Origin: an uncultured Pseudomonadota bacterium
GTDB lineage: Bacteria > Myxococcota_A > UBA796 > CAJQPC01
NCBI GenBank assembly: GCA_913060515.1
Contig: CAJXRZ010000004.1
Span: 1-64,000, forward strand
Length of the DNA: 64,000 bases
Direction: 5' to 3'
Both the position numbers and the translations under genes were made by a program. The notes beneath the pieces are model-generated. The model ran no database searches and had not been told where the DNA came from. It worked only from the letters and a program-made list of their open reading frames with translations. Below are positions 43,712 to 58,431 of this stretch, piece after piece (position 1 is the first letter of the stretch; every line of letters starts with the position of its first letter).

Positions 43712-44370
43712 TAGGGGCGCAGATCGTCCTCTTTCACGCCCAGCACGTAGTCGCTTCCTTCCTCGCCGAACAGTACGTCGTACACCGGCCCTGGGTGCAG
43801 AGCCTGGATGGTGCCGCGTCGCCCGTCTAGCAATTCCACCGGATCGCCGAGGTGCTTGGCGCCCTCCAGGGTGGGGCAGGGGACCTGGGGCTCGTCGTAC
43901 TCGACCCATTCTGCCCAGCCACCCACGAGCACACGTGCGCGGGACCAGCCTTGCTCACGCAGCCAGGCTGCCAGAGCTTCGGCGTTCTGCTCCATGGTCG
44001 CGTCGTACACCGCGATCCAGTGATCCTTGGGCGGGAGGAGCTCGGTTCGCTTCTTGAGCTGGGTTCCAGGCAAGAGCAGCGCCTTGGGCATGATCCCAAC
44101 TATCCACTCCGGGGGAGGGCGCGTGTCGATCAAGGTCACACCCTCATCGCCCATCACCTGCGCAGCCAAATAGGTGCGCCCGATGTGTTCTTTGTGGTTG
44201 GGGCCGGGGGTGTCGCCGTCGCCATCCACCAGCTTGGGGATCTTGCTGGCGTCGTACACACCCTTGGTGCCCTTGGTCTTCACCGTGGTGCGGGCCTCGG
44301 CGTCGCCCTCCATGCCAAAGGCCTTCAGGGCAATCTTCTTGGCGGCCTTTTTGAGGCGATCGCGAATCAT
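43711..44370 (-). CDS. Rhodanese-like domain protein lacking the catalytic Cys
   Basis: In this 219-residue protein an N-terminal basic amphipathic helix (MIRDRLKKAAKKIALKAFG) precedes a rhodanese domain (LIDTRPPPEWIVGIMPKALL...VLVGGWAEW). The active-site loop that normally starts with Cys reads YDATMEQN, so sulfur transfer is unlikely and a binding or scaffolding role is more probable. The C-terminal ~40 residues (GDPVELLDGRRGTIQAL...) look like a small SH3-type barrel. The start is ATG 44370 with AGGAG 7 bases upstream. It leads the transglycosylase/cytochrome operon. Confidence 0.75.
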   Translation of the reverse strand: MIRDRLKKAAKKIALKAFGMEGDAEARTTVKTKGTKGVYDASKIPKLVDGDGDTPGPNHKEHIGRTYLAAQVMGDEGVTLIDTRPPPEWIVGIMPKALLLPGTQLKKRTELLPPKDHWIAVYDATMEQNAEALAAWLREQGWSRARVLVGGWAEWVEYDEPQVPCPTLEGAKHLGDPVELLDGRRGTIQALHPGPVYDVLFGEEGSDYVLGVKEDDLRP

Positions 44371-44430
44371 CGGAACACTCCTGCGCTGCCATGCTGCCAC
44401 ATCTGGACCGGGTGACGCTGGAGTGGATTC

Positions 44431-44440
44431 ACCGTAGAAT
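44431..44440. promoter_or_regulatory. Overlapping divergent -10 hexamers
   Basis: TAGAAT (44435-44440, plus) serves the FG-GAP lipoprotein at 44461. TACGGT (44436-44431, minus) would serve the rhodanese operon at 44370. They overlap by two bases, so only one polymerase could bind at a time. Confidence 0.35.
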
Positions 44441-44460
44441 GGCCGGCACGGAGTACGAAC

Positions 44461-46287
44461 ATGTTCTTAGTCGCCCTGCTGCTGGGCTGTCCCCCGCCGA
44501 TCATCTCCATGGAAGACACGGACCCAGGTGACACCCAGGACACCCAGGACACCGATGATTCCGGTGGTCCAGAGGACAAAGACAACGACGGGTACACCTC
44601 GGATGTGGACTGCGACGACTTCGACGCCAAGGTGAATCCTGGGGCGACCGAGGTTTGGTACAACGGCATCGACGAGAACTGCGATGACAACGACTGCGAC
44701 CAGGATGTCGACGGGGAAGGCGCAGACATCGCTGGTTGCTTGGGGCAGGGCAACGACTGCGATGACAAGGATCCGGCCATTCGATCGGATGCCCCGGAGA
44801 CTTGGTACGACGGAGTGGATCAAGACTGCGATGCCCACTGCGACTATGACGCAGACTTTGACGGATGGGCGCGGGAAGACGCCGTCGGCGCAAGCTGCAC
44901 AGTGGGCGACTGCGAGGACACCCTCCCTGGGGTCAACCCAGACGCCTTGGACTTCCTGGACGGTGCAGACACCGACTGCAACGGCGTGTCCGATGACCTG
45001 AGCAAGCTGGACAGCGTGGTTCAGATCAACGGCGACGGGGGCAGCTTTGGCATGTTCCTGGGCACCAGCGACAGTGACGCTGACGGCCACGATGAGGTCT
45101 GGATCTCCTCTCCGGCGTACATCGAGAGTGGGGGCGGTCAGGGCAGCGTGGTGCGCTTCGATGGGGCGACGCTGAACACACGCAAAGACAACAGCGTTGA
45201 GTTCCTCAAGGCCGAGAGCAACATCACGGCGTCCACGGGGAGCGGAAACCTCGGCCAAGGCCTTCAGGTCTTGGACCTGCTGGCGGACGGAAGCCGACAG
45301 CTCTTGATGGGCAACGAGGGGCAGAACCAAGTCTTGCTCTACGTTGAGCAAGAGAGCCCCAGCTCGGTGTCCAGCACCAACGCAAGCTCACTGTGGAGCA
45401 GCCCAGGCTACGGATTGGGCAGCGGCGCCTATGGGCAGCTGACGACCAACGGCAGCACCTACCTGTTGATGAGCGCGACCGAGTCCAGCGATGGATCCGG
45501 CGGCGCGGTCTTCCTGCTGAACCAGACGAGCATCACCACGGGGTTGAGCACCGTAGACACCGCCGGCTTCACGCTCAACGCCCCCGCAGAGTCGGATGAT
45601 GGACTGGGCGCAGGGGTCGCAGTTCTGGACCTGGACGGTGATGGCAAGGACGATTTGGTGCTCGGCGCGCCTGGCACCAGCGCCTCGGACGGCAAGACGG
45701 AGGTCGGCCGAATCTATGTACTCAGCGACGACGTCCTGGTGGACATGGACCAAGGCAACCTTGGATTGAACGTCGACATCAGCGCCCAAGCGCAGGTCTT
45801 GGGGGACGTGGCTGGCGCACGCTTCGGTTTGCAGCTCTTGGCCTTGCCTGACACCGATGGAGATGGGAACGACGACCTGATCGCCGTCTCGCAGACCACC
45901 GGTGGCACCCGCTTGCACGTCTTGTACGGTGGCAGCTCCTTCTTCGACAAGTCGGCCAGCCTGACCGACCGCGTTCAGATCTCCCGCGAGAGCAACCGAA
46001 CCGCCCCCTTTCTGGCGGCCAGCGATCTGAATGCAGACGGCTTGGGCGACCTGGTGGTGGGCAATGGGGACTCGGACACCGTCTATGTCTTCCTGGGGGG
46101 AACCCTGGGCAGCAAGCCAAGTCTGACGACCTTGGACGCCGACGCCGAGATGCTTGGGGACCCCGGCAGCGGCTTTGGTACCTCCCTGGGCTTCGGGGAT
46201 GTCCTGGACGCAGACGGCAATGAAGAGCTGATTGTTTCTGCACCAGGCGGCGATGGTGCGGTCTACTTGATCCCGATGGGCTTTTAG
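44461..46287 (+). CDS. Surface lipoprotein with putative metal-binding motif and FG-GAP repeats
   Basis: The 608-residue protein has a 9-residue leader MFLVALLLGC (no upstream start; GGAG before ATG). An acidic Asp/Thr linker is followed by a Cys/Asp-rich 'putative metal-binding motif' repeat region (~40-175: DKDNDGYTSDVDCDD, GIDENCDDNDCD, GVDQDCD, DTDCNG), common in Myxococcota surface proteins. Next is a beta-propeller of FG-GAP/integrin-like repeats with calcium loops (LDLDGDGKDDLVLGAP, DTDGDGNDDLIAV, DLNADGLGDLVVG). The role is probably adhesion or surface binding; partner unknown. A 15-bp duplication across the stop gives a second in-frame stop. Confidence 0.85.
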   Translation: MFLVALLLGCPPPIISMEDTDPGDTQDTQDTDDSGGPEDKDNDGYTSDVDCDDFDAKVNPGATEVWYNGIDENCDDNDCDQDVDGEGADIAGCLGQGNDCDDKDPAIRSDAPETWYDGVDQDCDAHCDYDADFDGWAREDAVGASCTVGDCEDTLPGVNPDALDFLDGADTDCNGVSDDLSKLDSVVQINGDGGSFGMFLGTSDSDADGHDEVWISSPAYIESGGGQGSVVRFDGATLNTRKDNSVEFLKAESNITASTGSGNLGQGLQVLDLLADGSRQLLMGNEGQNQVLLYVEQESPSSVSSTNASSLWSSPGYGLGSGAYGQLTTNGSTYLLMSATESSDGSGGAVFLLNQTSITTGLSTVDTAGFTLNAPAESDDGLGAGVAVLDLDGDGKDDLVLGAPGTSASDGKTEVGRIYVLSDDVLVDMDQGNLGLNVDISAQAQVLGDVAGARFGLQLLALPDTDGDGNDDLIAVSQTTGGTRLHVLYGGSSFFDKSASLTDRVQISRESNRTAPFLAASDLNADGLGDLVVGNGDSDTVYVFLGGTLGSKPSLTTLDADAEMLGDPGSGFGTSLGFGDVLDADGNEELIVSAPGGDGAVYLIPMGF

Positions 46288-46302
46288 CCGATGGGCTTTT
46301 AG
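46273..46302 (+). repeat. 15-bp perfect tandem duplication across a stop codon
   Basis: The unit CCGATGGGCTTTTAG occurs twice head to tail (46273-46287 and 46288-46302). The first copy encodes the last residues and stop of the FG-GAP lipoprotein; the second repeats them, giving a back-up stop. It looks like a recent slippage event. Confidence 0.9.
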
Positions 46303-46346
46303 CGCCTGGCCTGGATAGGTCTTGTTCCCCTCAAAGAGAGATGCGA

Positions 46347-46835
46347 ATGGCCGTGTGGAAAGACATCGTCTTTGGTCGACCTGACGGCATCCGCCAGTCC
46401 ATCTATCGCTCTGTCATGGGCAAGGACAAGGCGGTGGAGAACGCTCCTCCTGCAAAGCCTGAGCCGGTCTATGAGAGCGCGGAACAGGCCTTGAACCTGG
46501 GGATCGAGGCGCCCAAGAACGTGACCCCACCCTCGGGCTACGAGGTGGTCCTGCACAAGGACGCCCTGGAGCCCGGCAAAGTGATTGAGGTCATCATCGC
46601 TGGAAACGCCATCGCCTTGGCGCGCACCGACGATGGCTACTTTGCCTTGGACAACCGCTGCCCACGCTCCGCGTGTGCTCTGGGCGAGGGAAGTTTGGCC
46701 GGAAACAAGCTGACTTGTCCGACCCATGGTTGGGTCTTTGATGTGACCGATGGGTCTTGCGAGATCAGCCCCAAGGACACGGTGCCGACCTACCCCGTTC
46801 AGATCGCTGGCGACGGGGTCTGCGTCAAGATCTGA
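46347..46835 (+). CDS. Rieske-type [2Fe-2S] domain protein with one His ligand missing
   Basis: The 162-residue protein begins with a basic amphipathic helix (MAVWKDIVFGRPDGIRQSIY). From ~63 it has a Rieske ferredoxin fold: the second cluster motif is CPTHGW (Cys124, His127), but the first reads CPRSAC, with Arg107 where CxH normally places His. A CAC-to-CGC change would explain it. Either the cluster is lost or another residue (Cys110 is near) substitutes. ATG 46347 is chosen for the 6-base spacing from AAAGAGAG; ATG 46341 is in frame. The likely role is an electron-transfer partner. Confidence 0.78.
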   Translation: MAVWKDIVFGRPDGIRQSIYRSVMGKDKAVENAPPAKPEPVYESAEQALNLGIEAPKNVTPPSGYEVVLHKDALEPGKVIEVIIAGNAIALARTDDGYFALDNRCPRSACALGEGSLAGNKLTCPTHGWVFDVTDGSCEISPKDTVPTYPVQIAGDGVCVKI

Positions 46836-46838
46836 GTC

Positions 46839-47588
46839 CTAGTGCGCAGTCGGTGGGCTCGCTGCTGGTGGCGCCGTCTCCTCTGAGGGCTCAGCCAAGG
46901 GGATCGCCTGCGCGGGGCCCAGGTAGTCGCTCAGGGTCTTGCCCTTGTGGTCGGTGTAGGCATCCAGTGAGGCGACGTTGTAGGCCTCGTCCTGGGTGCA
47001 GCAGTACACAACCCCATCTCGAACGTGGCCCAAGCTCCGTGTGTGCAAAGGGCGCGATGGGGTGGGGGTGGCCACAAAGGAGAGCTTGCCGCCGCGCTCC
47101 ACTTGGAACTTGGTCTCGTCCGGGCCAAAGAACACGGGCTCCAGCTGGCTGAAGTAGCCACTCCAGAACACCAGCTCGGGCACAGGATCGAGGGCCTGAC
47201 CGGAGCCGATGTAGCGGCTGCTGGCGCTGGCGTAGAGGGGACCAATGTTCGCCTCCGCACAGCGCTGAATCGCCTGTGCCTCCTCGGGGTCCAGCTGGAT
47301 GGGGTCCAAGGTCACTTGGAGCATCTTGCCGCTGTCTCGGGCCCCAGTGCGCTCCATGGGCGGGCCCATGCCGCTGCGCAAGTGCGCGGGCAGAACAGCG
47401 AACCGGAGACGGCCTGTGGCCCGCTTGTAGCGCAGCTCCATGTGGGTGCTGCCCGTGCTGGCCATCGAGGGCCCGCGATGAACGCTGATGAGCTCCAGCG
47501 TGCCCTGCTCACAGGGGTACTCGGCCAGGACGGTGAGCTCTTCCGGGTCGCTGAGCCAGCAAGCCAAGAGCGCCCACATCACTCCCAT
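46839..47588 (-). CDS. Putative lipoprotein of unknown function (last gene of the topoisomerase operon)
   Basis: From ATG 47588 (GAGG 7 bases upstream) the 249-residue protein starts MGVMWALLAC, putting the lipobox Cys at 10 as in four other short-leader lipoproteins here. A second ATG at 47579 forms TGATG with the SDR stop but is only 2 bases from its GGGAG. The mature part is mixed alpha/beta with no recognised family and a Pro/Ala-rich tail. It overlaps the SDR gene by 10 bases. Confidence 0.6.
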   Translation of the reverse strand: MGVMWALLACWLSDPEELTVLAEYPCEQGTLELISVHRGPSMASTGSTHMELRYKRATGRLRFAVLPAHLRSGMGPPMERTGARDSGKMLQVTLDPIQLDPEEAQAIQRCAEANIGPLYASASSRYIGSGQALDPVPELVFWSGYFSQLEPVFFGPDETKFQVERGGKLSFVATPTPSRPLHTRSLGHVRDGVVYCCTQDEAYNVASLDAYTDHKGKTLSDYLGPAQAIPLAEPSEETAPPAASPPTAH

Positions 47589-48417
47589 GAATCGACCTCT
47601 GGGACGGCGGGTCCTAGATCCTTGGGGTCGGGAATCGGCCACTTCTCCGCCCACAGGTCATGGCCGCCATCGACGGTCCAAGTCTGTCCCGTCACATAGT
47701 CCCCGGCCGGGCTCGCCAAGTAGGCCACCAGCCAAGCGATCTCCTCTCTGCGGGCCAAGCGCTTGACGGGCACCATGGCCGGCATGCGCTCCAGGATGCC
47801 CAGGGCGGCCGGGTAGGTGCGCAGCCCGCTGGAGGCCACCAGTCCCGGCGCGATGCAGTTGATGCGCACGCCGCGTTGGGCCCACTCCACCGCAAGTGTG
47901 CGCGTCATGGCCTCGACCCCGGAGCGCGCAGCGACGCTGTGTGCCATTCCCGGAAAGCCTCGGCCAGTGAGCATGGTGATGTTGATGACGCGGCCTCCGT
48001 GCTTGAGCATGCAGGCCTTTGCCACGGCCTGGGTCAGAGACCAGGTGCCGGTCAGATTGGTCGCGATGACCGCGTCCCAGCCATTGGGGGAGATGGTCTC
48101 CGCAGGCGCCAGAAACTGTCCGCCGCCGTTGTTCACCAAGATGTCGATGGGCCCCAGCTCTGCGATGATCTCGGACACGCAAGCCTGGACGCGGTCACGG
48201 TCTCGGATGTCCAGGGACTTGGCGTAGACGGTGGTGCCCAGCTCTTCGCTCAGGGCGGCCGCCGCGCGCTCTAGACGCTCAAGCTTGCGGGCCGCGATGA
48301 CCACCTTGGCCCCAAGCGAGGCCAGCTCACGGGCCACCTGCGCGCCAATGCCGCTCCCTCCGCCCGTGACCAGGGCAACCTTTCCGGCGAGCAAGTCATC
48401 TCTAAATAGGCTGGACA

Positions 48418-48418
<1 letters not shown>
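47579..48418 (-). CDS. Short-chain dehydrogenase, enoyl-CoA-reductase-like
   Basis: The 279-residue SDR has the NADP(H)-binding TGGGSGIG (residues ~18-25), an AARK basic patch at 42-45, and ILVNNGGGQF. The usual YxxxK active site is replaced by HSVAARSG. That sequence, with MTRTLAVEWAQRGVRINCIAPG, is the pattern of trans-2-enoyl-CoA and 2,4-dienoyl-CoA reductases. It probably reduces unsaturated acyl-CoA in fatty-acid metabolism. ATG 48418 overlaps the preceding stop by one base (TGATG). Confidence 0.85.
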
Positions 48419-54492
<6,074 letters not shown>

Positions 54493-54557
54493 GTGGCGCT
54501 GGCGGGGAGGAGAGGAAGGTGCGCCGCAGAGGGAGTAGGGGCGCGTGGAGGGGGCCC

Positions 54558-54563
54558 CTTATA
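54558..54563 (-). promoter_or_regulatory. Candidate extended -10 of the parC operon
   Basis: The minus strand reads TGT-TATAAG here, an extended -10 about 65 bases before the parC ATG at 54492. No clear -35 is visible. The 145-base gap to the WD40 gene holds nothing else I recognise. Confidence 0.35.
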
Positions 54564-54637
54564 ACATGCCTCTGGGGCACCATAGGACCAGAAATTGTCC
54601 GCCCCCTCTGCCCATTTTCAACTGCGCCGCTAGGGCT

Positions 54638-56470
54638 TTAGTTGATGGAGCCCGCTGCCCCAGCGCTGGCGCCCAGGATGCCTTTGGCTCCGAAGCTGAG
54701 CCACTCTTGGCCAGGCAGGCTGCGAAGCACACGCTGCTCCTGTCCGTTTAGGTCGCGCTCCAACACTGCGCCCGCCTTGGCTGGCTCCAAGATGCATCCA
54801 GACTCCAGATCCACGCTGGTCGCGGGGTGCAGGTCTGTGATCTCCGCCGTCACTTGAGCGGTCTCCAGGTCCACCACCAAGATGGTGCAGCGCTCGCCCT
54901 CAGGAAGTCGAAGCACCGCGTGGCCGCCTGTGGGTCCCCAGATCGCGTCTACAGGCTCATTGAAGGTGAGGATGTCCCGCCCTTGGGCGGGGGTGCCGGT
55001 GCGTGCGCTCTCGCTGAGATCGTAGTGACCCAAGACGCCGTCTTGATCCAAAACCAAGAGCTCAGGCCTGCGGTTCACAAAGGCCAGCTTTGCGACTGGA
55101 ACATCCGCGAGGGGCACGGGCACGGGCAGGGCGTCTTGCCCGGTGCGGGGGTCCAAGATCCGTGGGGCACCACGGGGGGTGACCACGCCCATCCAGGTTC
55201 CGCTGCCGCTCAAGGCGATTGCGGTTGGCCACGAGAGCTCCAGAGCCAGGTTGGCGGCCAGATCCCACCAGCGCACACCACCTTGAGGTAGGCGCAGGGC
55301 GACGACAGATCCGCCCAACAGGACCTCGGGAGCGCCGATGGTGTCTGGACCTGCGTCAAAGACACGTCGGCCATCGCGCGCGGAATACACCGTGGCGGGG
55401 GACGCTTCGGGCATCAGGGCGATCAGGCGTCCCTCTCGGTCAATGGAGGCGCTTCGGATGGTGCCTCCACCTTTGACCACGCCGACGCGGTCGTTGCCGT
55501 TCCAGAGGGCCACCCGGTCTCGGTGTACGGCCAGGCGGAAGTGGCCGGTGCCTGCTGCAGCGGTGACGGGGGGCAGTCCAGGTCCCGCTTGGCCGTCATG
55601 GAGCAGGCCGTCGCTGCCGCCAACGATGACGCCCTTGGGCAGCCAGAGCGCGGCTCCGGAGGTGTTGGGGGCGCCATGGTGCGAGCTGCCTGCCGGCGTC
55701 AAGCTGGGCAGGTCGAAGAGGTGGACCGAGCGCGTCGTGATCGCCGCCACACGTCGTCCGTCGGGGCTGAGCACCAGGTTCTGAATGCCGCTGCCCCCGC
55801 GCGTCGCGAAGGAATTGCAGAGCACGCCGTCGACGACGCGGAGCAGAGAGATGCCACTGGATCCCGCACAGACAATGTAGGTGTTGTCTGGGGTGAACCA
55901 TGCTCGCTCGGCCGGCATCTGTAGGCGGTCCATGGGCAGACCTTCGCGGTTCCGAAGGTCGATCAGACGCACCTGACCCTCGGCGTCCACGCAGAGCAGG
56001 CGTTCACCCCGGGCGTCGAAGGCCACGGACTTGCCGCCAAATCCCTGCCATGCCACCTCGCGCTCTCCGCGCACCAGATCCCAGACCCGAACCAGTCCGT
56101 CAACAGCGATGGCCGCCAGCCGCCGTCCTTCGGGGCTCAGGGCCAAGCCTCTCATCGCGCGAACCCGACCGCGTTGCCCTTGGCGGGTCTCGATGAAGAC
56201 CTCGGCGCCCGTGTCGGTCTTGAAGACACCTACGCTGCCAGCGTCATCGCCGACGGCCACGTAGTGCCCACCTTGAATCACCGTCAGAGCGCCGGTCACC
56301 CCAGCACCGGGCTGAAATACGAGACCCGGAGTGCGCTCACCCGATCGTGTCACCGCGACCACTCCTGTGGCATCGGCCGACGCAAAGGTCGCGCTGTAGG
56401 GATCTCCGCTCGCGGCCGTAATTGCGGCCTCGTGGGCTTGGGGGCAGAAGCGGTCGGCCAAGGACGGCAT
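54638..56470 (-). CDS. WD40/PQQ-type double beta-propeller protein
   Basis: The 610-residue soluble protein is made of repeated four-stranded blades with WD40-style ends (VRVWDL, VRLIDLRN, VHLFDLPS, VRWWDLAAN) and LSPDGRRVAAI/LSPEGRRLAAI motifs. The number of blades (about 13-14) suggests two seven-bladed propellers. There is no signal peptide and no attached enzyme domain, so a protein-protein scaffold is likely. ATG 56470 has GGAAGAG 8 bases upstream. It shares a divergent promoter with the GH57 cluster. Confidence 0.72.
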   Translation of the reverse strand: MPSLADRFCPQAHEAAITAASGDPYSATFASADATGVVAVTRSGERTPGLVFQPGAGVTGALTVIQGGHYVAVGDDAGSVGVFKTDTGAEVFIETRQGQRGRVRAMRGLALSPEGRRLAAIAVDGLVRVWDLVRGEREVAWQGFGGKSVAFDARGERLLCVDAEGQVRLIDLRNREGLPMDRLQMPAERAWFTPDNTYIVCAGSSGISLLRVVDGVLCNSFATRGGSGIQNLVLSPDGRRVAAITTRSVHLFDLPSLTPAGSSHHGAPNTSGAALWLPKGVIVGGSDGLLHDGQAGPGLPPVTAAAGTGHFRLAVHRDRVALWNGNDRVGVVKGGGTIRSASIDREGRLIALMPEASPATVYSARDGRRVFDAGPDTIGAPEVLLGGSVVALRLPQGGVRWWDLAANLALELSWPTAIALSGSGTWMGVVTPRGAPRILDPRTGQDALPVPVPLADVPVAKLAFVNRRPELLVLDQDGVLGHYDLSESARTGTPAQGRDILTFNEPVDAIWGPTGGHAVLRLPEGERCTILVVDLETAQVTAEITDLHPATSVDLESGCILEPAKAGAVLERDLNGQEQRVLRSLPGQEWLSFGAKGILGASAGAAGSIN

Positions 56471-56515
56471 GGATCAGCTCTTCCAGCGAGGCGGCATCAT
56501 CGCACGCGAACCCTT

Positions 56516-56523
56516 CTATAAGA
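56516..56523. promoter_or_regulatory. Symmetric -10 element shared by divergent genes
   Basis: The sequence TCTATAAG reads as TATAAG on the plus strand (56518-56523) and TATAGA on the minus strand (56521-56516). The plus copy lies 12 bases before the GH57 ATG at 56536; the minus copy is 45 bases upstream of the WD40 ATG. One site could fire in both directions. Confidence 0.45.
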
Positions 56524-56535
56524 CCGCGAGGCCGG

Positions 56536-58368
56536 ATGTCGCCCCTCCGCATCTCCCTGATCTGGCACATGCACCAGCCGGACTACCGCGACCCCATCAG
56601 CGGGCGCATCGCAATGCCCTTCGTGCGCTTGCATGCCCTGCGCGGCTACCGCGATGTGGCGATCTGGCTCTTGGAGTCGGGCTTGCCCATGTGCGTGAAC
56701 CTGGTGCCCAGTCTGCTGGAGCAGCTCCTAGACCTGGAGGCGCCCATGAAGGAGCTGGAACAGAAGGACGCCCACCTCCAGGCCACCCTGGCGGATCCGG
56801 AGCACCTGAGCCCAGCTCAAGTGCGTCTGCTCATGAGCGGAAACGAGGCCATGTGGCGAAGCCCTCGAGCCCAAGCGCTCAGGGCCTTGGTCGAGAGTGA
56901 GCAAGACCTGGATCGCCAGCAAGCCCTGGATCTGCAGGTCTGGGGCACCTTGGCCTGGGTGGGATGGTCAGGCCTTCGGGATCACCCTGAGTTGGCCGAA
57001 CTGAAGGCCAAGGGCCGCGACTTTGATCTGAGCGACCGGGCTCGAATGCTCCAGTCCTGCAGCGAGGTCTGGCGCTCCGTCTTGCCTCTCTACCGCCTCC
57101 TTCCCCAAGAGCTGAGCACCACGCCGCTCTGTCACCCCATCCTGCCGCTGCTCATCGACTGCGAGCACGCCGCCCGCTGCCTTCCGGACTACCCGCCGCA
57201 TTCCGTCGACCACGCCTTTCCCCAAGATGCCCTCGCGCAACTGCGCTTGGGCAAGGCCCGGGCAGAGCAGATTCTGGAGCGGCCGATTGTCGGCTTGTGG
57301 CCCTCTGAGGGCTCGGTGTCGCCAGAGCTGCTCCCCCTGGTGAGGGAGAGTGGCTTCCAGTGGCTGGCCAGTGACCAAGGCGTGCTCGAGGCCTCCGATG
57401 CGGAGCCTGGCGACCACCGTCAGGCGTGGGACTTGGGTGGCGTGGTGGGGCTCTTTCGGGACCGTGCCTTGAGTGACTTCTTGGGCTTTGTGGCCGCACG
57501 AGAGCCGCCCCTTCAAGCTGCCCGCCGTTTTCTGGCGCGTTGTGAGAGTCAGGGAGGCGATGTGGTCCTGGCGCTGGACGGGGAGAACCCCTGGGAGGCC
57601 TTTGAGGATGCGGGCCAGGCCTTCATGGCGGCGCTCACCCAGGTGCTCGCATCCGCTGCGCTGATCACACCTGGAGACTTGTCCAAGACCGCCAGGGCCA
57701 AGGTGCACCGTCTGCACTCGGGGAGCTGGATCAACGCCGACTTCGGCATCTGGATTGGGGATGAGGCCGACAGGCTCGCGTGGCAGCTGCTCTCCAAGGC
57801 TCGGCACGCAGTCCAAGCGGCTGGGGATCCGCCTGGGGCCCTCGCGCACATCTACGCCGCCCAGGGCAGCGACTGGTTCTGGTGGTACGGGCCGGAGTTT
57901 GAGACGCCCTTTGCCCCCCTCTTTGACCACCTCTTTCGGGCCCATCTACAAGCCGCATGGCGTTGTTTGGGCCCGGTGCCCGAGGAGTTGAGGCAGCCAC
58001 TGATCTCGCCCAAAGGGGTGCATGCGCCCGACACGGATCTGGGTCCGCCCGCGATGCGTGCTCTGCTCAGCGGGGTGGCCAGCGTCAGCGGGGGCGCCTC
58101 CATGCACAGCGAGTCGGGGGGTATTCGCGCCCTGAGCTATGGCCCCTGTTCAGAGGGGCTCTGGTTGGAGATGCAAGGGGCCCCGCAGGGTCCAGTGGAG
58201 CTGGAGATCCGGGGCAAGCGCGTGCCTTTTCAAGGGCGTACTGTCCTTGCAGGTGAGGGGCTGCCTACGGAGCTGGTTTTGTGGGTGAAGGGCCCTCGGG
58301 GTCTGCTCAGAGTTCCACCGGCCGACCGCATTCACCTCCTGGCCCCCAGCCCAAAGTGGTGGGCGTGA
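56536..58368 (+). CDS. Glycoside hydrolase family 57 enzyme (alpha-amylase-type)
   Basis: The 610-residue cytoplasmic protein has the GH57 opening ISLIWHMHQPDYRDP and RLHALRGYRD. The nucleophile Glu258 is in GLWPSEGSVS and the acid/base Asp348 in LALDGENPWE, so the active site looks complete. GH57 enzymes act on alpha-1,4-glucans (amylases, glucanotransferases, branching enzymes). This one resembles the amylase-type members that work on glycogen or maltodextrins. ATG 56536 has a weak GAGG before it and lies 12 bases after TATAAG. It is the first of four co-directional sugar genes. Confidence 0.82.
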   Translation: MSPLRISLIWHMHQPDYRDPISGRIAMPFVRLHALRGYRDVAIWLLESGLPMCVNLVPSLLEQLLDLEAPMKELEQKDAHLQATLADPEHLSPAQVRLLMSGNEAMWRSPRAQALRALVESEQDLDRQQALDLQVWGTLAWVGWSGLRDHPELAELKAKGRDFDLSDRARMLQSCSEVWRSVLPLYRLLPQELSTTPLCHPILPLLIDCEHAARCLPDYPPHSVDHAFPQDALAQLRLGKARAEQILERPIVGLWPSEGSVSPELLPLVRESGFQWLASDQGVLEASDAEPGDHRQAWDLGGVVGLFRDRALSDFLGFVAAREPPLQAARRFLARCESQGGDVVLALDGENPWEAFEDAGQAFMAALTQVLASAALITPGDLSKTARAKVHRLHSGSWINADFGIWIGDEADRLAWQLLSKARHAVQAAGDPPGALAHIYAAQGSDWFWWYGPEFETPFAPLFDHLFRAHLQAAWRCLGPVPEELRQPLISPKGVHAPDTDLGPPAMRALLSGVASVSGGASMHSESGGIRALSYGPCSEGLWLEMQGAPQGPVELEIRGKRVPFQGRTVLAGEGLPTELVLWVKGPRGLLRVPPADRIHLLAPSPKWWA

Positions 58369-58383
58369 GGCAGATGCTGTGAA

Positions 58384-58398
58384 GGGGCGCCTCGCCCC
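58384..58398 (+). other. GC-rich hairpin between two GH57 genes
   Basis: GGGGCG-CCT-CGCCCC forms a perfect 6-bp stem with a 3-base loop in the 63-base gap between stop 58368 and TTG 58432. There is no U-tract, so it may reduce read-through or stabilise the upstream mRNA rather than terminate. Confidence 0.35.
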
Positions 58399-58431
58399 GT
58401 GAGAGACTGAGTGACCTGAGCCGAGGGACCC

